5,670 bases of DNA from assembly GCA_964570285.1 (NCBI GenBank), contig CAZMXP010000102.1, positions 1 through 5,670 on the forward strand, read 5' to 3'. Both the position numbers and the translations under genes were made by a program. The notes beneath the pieces were generated by a model. The model was not told where the DNA came from. It did no database searches and saw only the letters and a list, made by a program, of their open reading frames with translations. Every line of letters begins with the position of its first letter. The stretch's first letter is position 1. This DNA comes from CAZMXP01 sp964570285 (GTDB taxonomy: Bacteria; Planctomycetota; PLA2). Of this stretch, positions 4,229 through 5,670 are shown piece after piece.

Positions 4229-5670
4229 ATGCCCAGCTACCAGTACATCTTCACGATGCAGGACCTGCGCAAGGTCGTGCCGCCGGGGCGCGAGATCCTG
4301 AAGGGGATCTACCTCGCGTTCTACCCCGGCGCGAAGATCGGCGTGCTCGGCGCGAACGGCGCCGGCAAGAGCACGCTGCTGCGCATCATGGCCGGCGTCG
4401 ACAGGGATTTCCTCGGCGAGGCGAAGCCCGCCGACGGCGTGCGCATCGGCTTCCTGGCGCAGGAGCCGCAGCTCGACGCGACGCGGGACGTGCGCGGGAA
4501 TGTCGAGCTCGCGGTGGCGGACAAGCGGGCGCTGCTCGACCGGTTCGACGCGATCAACGCGCGGATGGGGGAGGAGCTCGAGGAGGGGGAGATGGACCGC
4601 CTGCTCGAGGAGCAGGGCGACGTGCAGGCGAAGATCGACGCGGCGGACGCGTGGGACCTCGACCGCCATGTCGACGTCGCGATGGACGCGCTGCGGCTTC
4701 CGCCCGGCGACACCGACGTGTCGGTGCTGAGCGGCGGCGAGCGGCGGCGCGTCGCGCTCTGCCGCGTGCTGCTCGACCGGCCCGACCTGCTCCTGCTCGA
4801 CGAGCCGACGAACCACCTCGACGCCGAGTCGGTCGCATGGCTTGAGCACCATCTGTGCGAGTTCCCGGGCACCGTGGTCGCGATCACGCACGACCGCTAC
4901 TTCCTCGACAACGCGGCCGGGTGGATCCTCGAGCTCGACCGGGGCGCGGGCATCCCGTGGCAGGGCAACTACTCCTCGTGGCTCGCGCAGAAGCAGGCGC
5001 GGCTCGCCGTCGAGGAGAAGCAGGCGTCGGCGCGGCAGCGCACCCTGCAGCGCGAGCTGGAGTGGATCTCGATGTCGCCGCGCGCGCGGCAGGCGAAGTC
5101 GAAGGCGCGCGTGAGCGCCTACGAGAGCCTGCTCGCCGAGGAGCAGCAGGAGCAGGAGGGGACCGCCGAGATCCTGATCCCTCCCGCGCCGCGGCTGGGC
5201 GACGACGTCGTCGTCGCGGAGGGGCTCGCGAAGGGGTACGGGGACCGGCTGCTCTTCGACAAGCTCGACTTCCGGCTGCCGCGCGGCGGCATCGTAGGCG
5301 TGATCGGCGCGAACGGCGCCGGCAAGACGACCCTCTTCCGGATGATCGTCGGGCAGGAGAAGCCCGACGCGGGCACGCTCAAGGTCGGCGCGTCGGTGAA
5401 GGCCGCCTACGTCGACCAGAGCCGCGACAGCCTCGACGGGGAGAAGACGGTCATCGACGAGATCAGCGGCGGGAAGTCGGAGCTGCTCTTCGGCAGCCGC
5501 CGCGTGAACCCGCGCGCCTACGCCGCGGGGTTCAACTTCCGCGGCACCGACCAGCAGAAGAAGGTGAAGGACCTCTCCGGCGGCGAGCGCAACCGCGTGC
5601 ACCTCGCGAAGCTGATCAAGAGCGGCGGCAACCTGCTGCTGCTCGACGAGCCGACCAACGACCTCGACGT
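4229..5670 (+). CDS. ettA: EttA, energy-dependent translational throttle ABC-F ATPase (3' end outside window)
   Basis: The first 480 codons of an ABC-F protein of about 555 residues; the window ends just inside the second Walker B/D-loop. Family knowledge: EttA binds the ribosomal E site and gates the first steps of elongation according to the ATP/ADP ratio. Visible in order: a start closely matching EttA (KVVPPGREILKGI, 15-27); Walker A1 GANGAGKST (41-49); an acidic arm insertion around 93-140, of similar length to EttA's arm; signature LSGGERRRVALCR (167-179); Walker B1 with DEPTNHLD (191-198) and switch His221; WQGNYSSWL (244-252); the charged PtIM linker with a basic patch around 283-294; Walker A2 GANGAGKTT (360-368); signature 2 LSGGERNRVHLAK (449-461); and DEPTNDLD (473-480). 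There is no membrane domain, so it is not a transporter. The long near-identical stretches to E. coli EttA from memory distinguish it from Uup or YheS. Start: the ATG at 4229, with no in-frame alternative giving the conserved N-terminus. Confidence 0.96.
   Translation, partial: MPSYQYIFTMQDLRKVVPPGREILKGIYLAFYPGAKIGVLGANGAGKSTLLRIMAGVDRDFLGEAKPADGVRIGFLAQEPQLDATRDVRGNVELAVADKRALLDRFDAINARMGEELEEGEMDRLLEEQGDVQAKIDAADAWDLDRHVDVAMDALRLPPGDTDVSVLSGGERRRVALCRVLLDRPDLLLLDEPTNHLDAESVAWLEHHLCEFPGTVVAITHDRYFLDNAAGWILELDRGAGIPWQGNYSSWLAQKQARLAVEEKQASARQRTLQRELEWISMSPRARQAKSKARVSAYESLLAEEQQEQEGTAEILIPPAPRLGDDVVVAEGLAKGYGDRLLFDKLDFRLPRGGIVGVIGANGAGKTTLFRMIVGQEKPDAGTLKVGASVKAAYVDQSRDSLDGEKTVIDEISGGKSELLFGSRRVNPRAYAAGFNFRGTDQQKKVKDLSGGERNRVHLAKLIKSGGNLLLLDEPTNDLD

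Noticed and set aside
1796..5602. A 1268-codon open frame on the minus strand spanning the antisense of ettA and another frame of the pilin-like gene
   Set aside because: It is low-complexity Arg/Ala/Leu/His translation that runs through two genes and the C-rich intergenic region. The ettA strand is certain from its ABC-F motifs, so this is a GC shadow.

Overview
This is a high-GC bacterial chromosomal window, roughly two-thirds or more G+C by eye. It holds five protein-coding genes, four on the minus strand and one, cut by the window edge, on the plus strand. I see no tRNA, rRNA, CRISPR array, insertion sequence or phage gene. The gene set (Sir2 deacylase, split YeeE/YedE sulfur-compound transporter, PilX/DUF4900-like membrane-anchored protein, EttA ATPase) does not fix a phylum. 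A Gram-negative or candidate-phylum lineage that makes type IV pili or pseudopili is my inference. None of the five starts has a good AGGAGG-type ribosome binding site, and two starts sit 6-7 nt behind a TAnAAT -10-like box. This suggests leaderless or otherwise non-Shine-Dalgarno initiation.

Layout by position: 1-51 is a short stretch with no gene. 52-1786 (minus) is a tight three-gene operon, read in the order YeeE/YedE half 1 (1786-1223), YeeE/YedE half 2 (1226-798) and Sir2 (825-52). The genes overlap by 4 nt (ATGA) and 28 nt. The two membrane halves together equal one TsuA/YeeE-length sulfur-compound channel, each half contributing a hallmark cysteine motif. 1787-1845 is a 59-nt gap with a perfect 12-bp hairpin starting at the upstream gene's stop codon, followed by a -10-like box for the transporter operon. 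1846-4095 (minus) encodes a 749-residue protein with a prepilin-like N-terminus, a DUF4900-like beta-rich body, and a striking Thr/Gln/Val/Tyr-rich repeat insertion split by a glycine-rich linker. 4096-4228 is a divergent intergenic region with C9 and C7 tracts and alternative hairpins. 4229-5670 (plus) is the first 480 codons of ettA.

The transporter halves almost certainly work together to import a reduced sulfur compound. The coupled Sir2 gene suggests, but does not prove, a link between sulfur uptake and NAD-dependent deacylation. The pilin-like protein and EttA look like independent neighbours. The most distinctive items are the repeat-bearing pilin-like protein, the transporter-sirtuin operon, the loss of the YxxR acyl-selectivity pair in the sirtuin, and the apparently leaderless starts.
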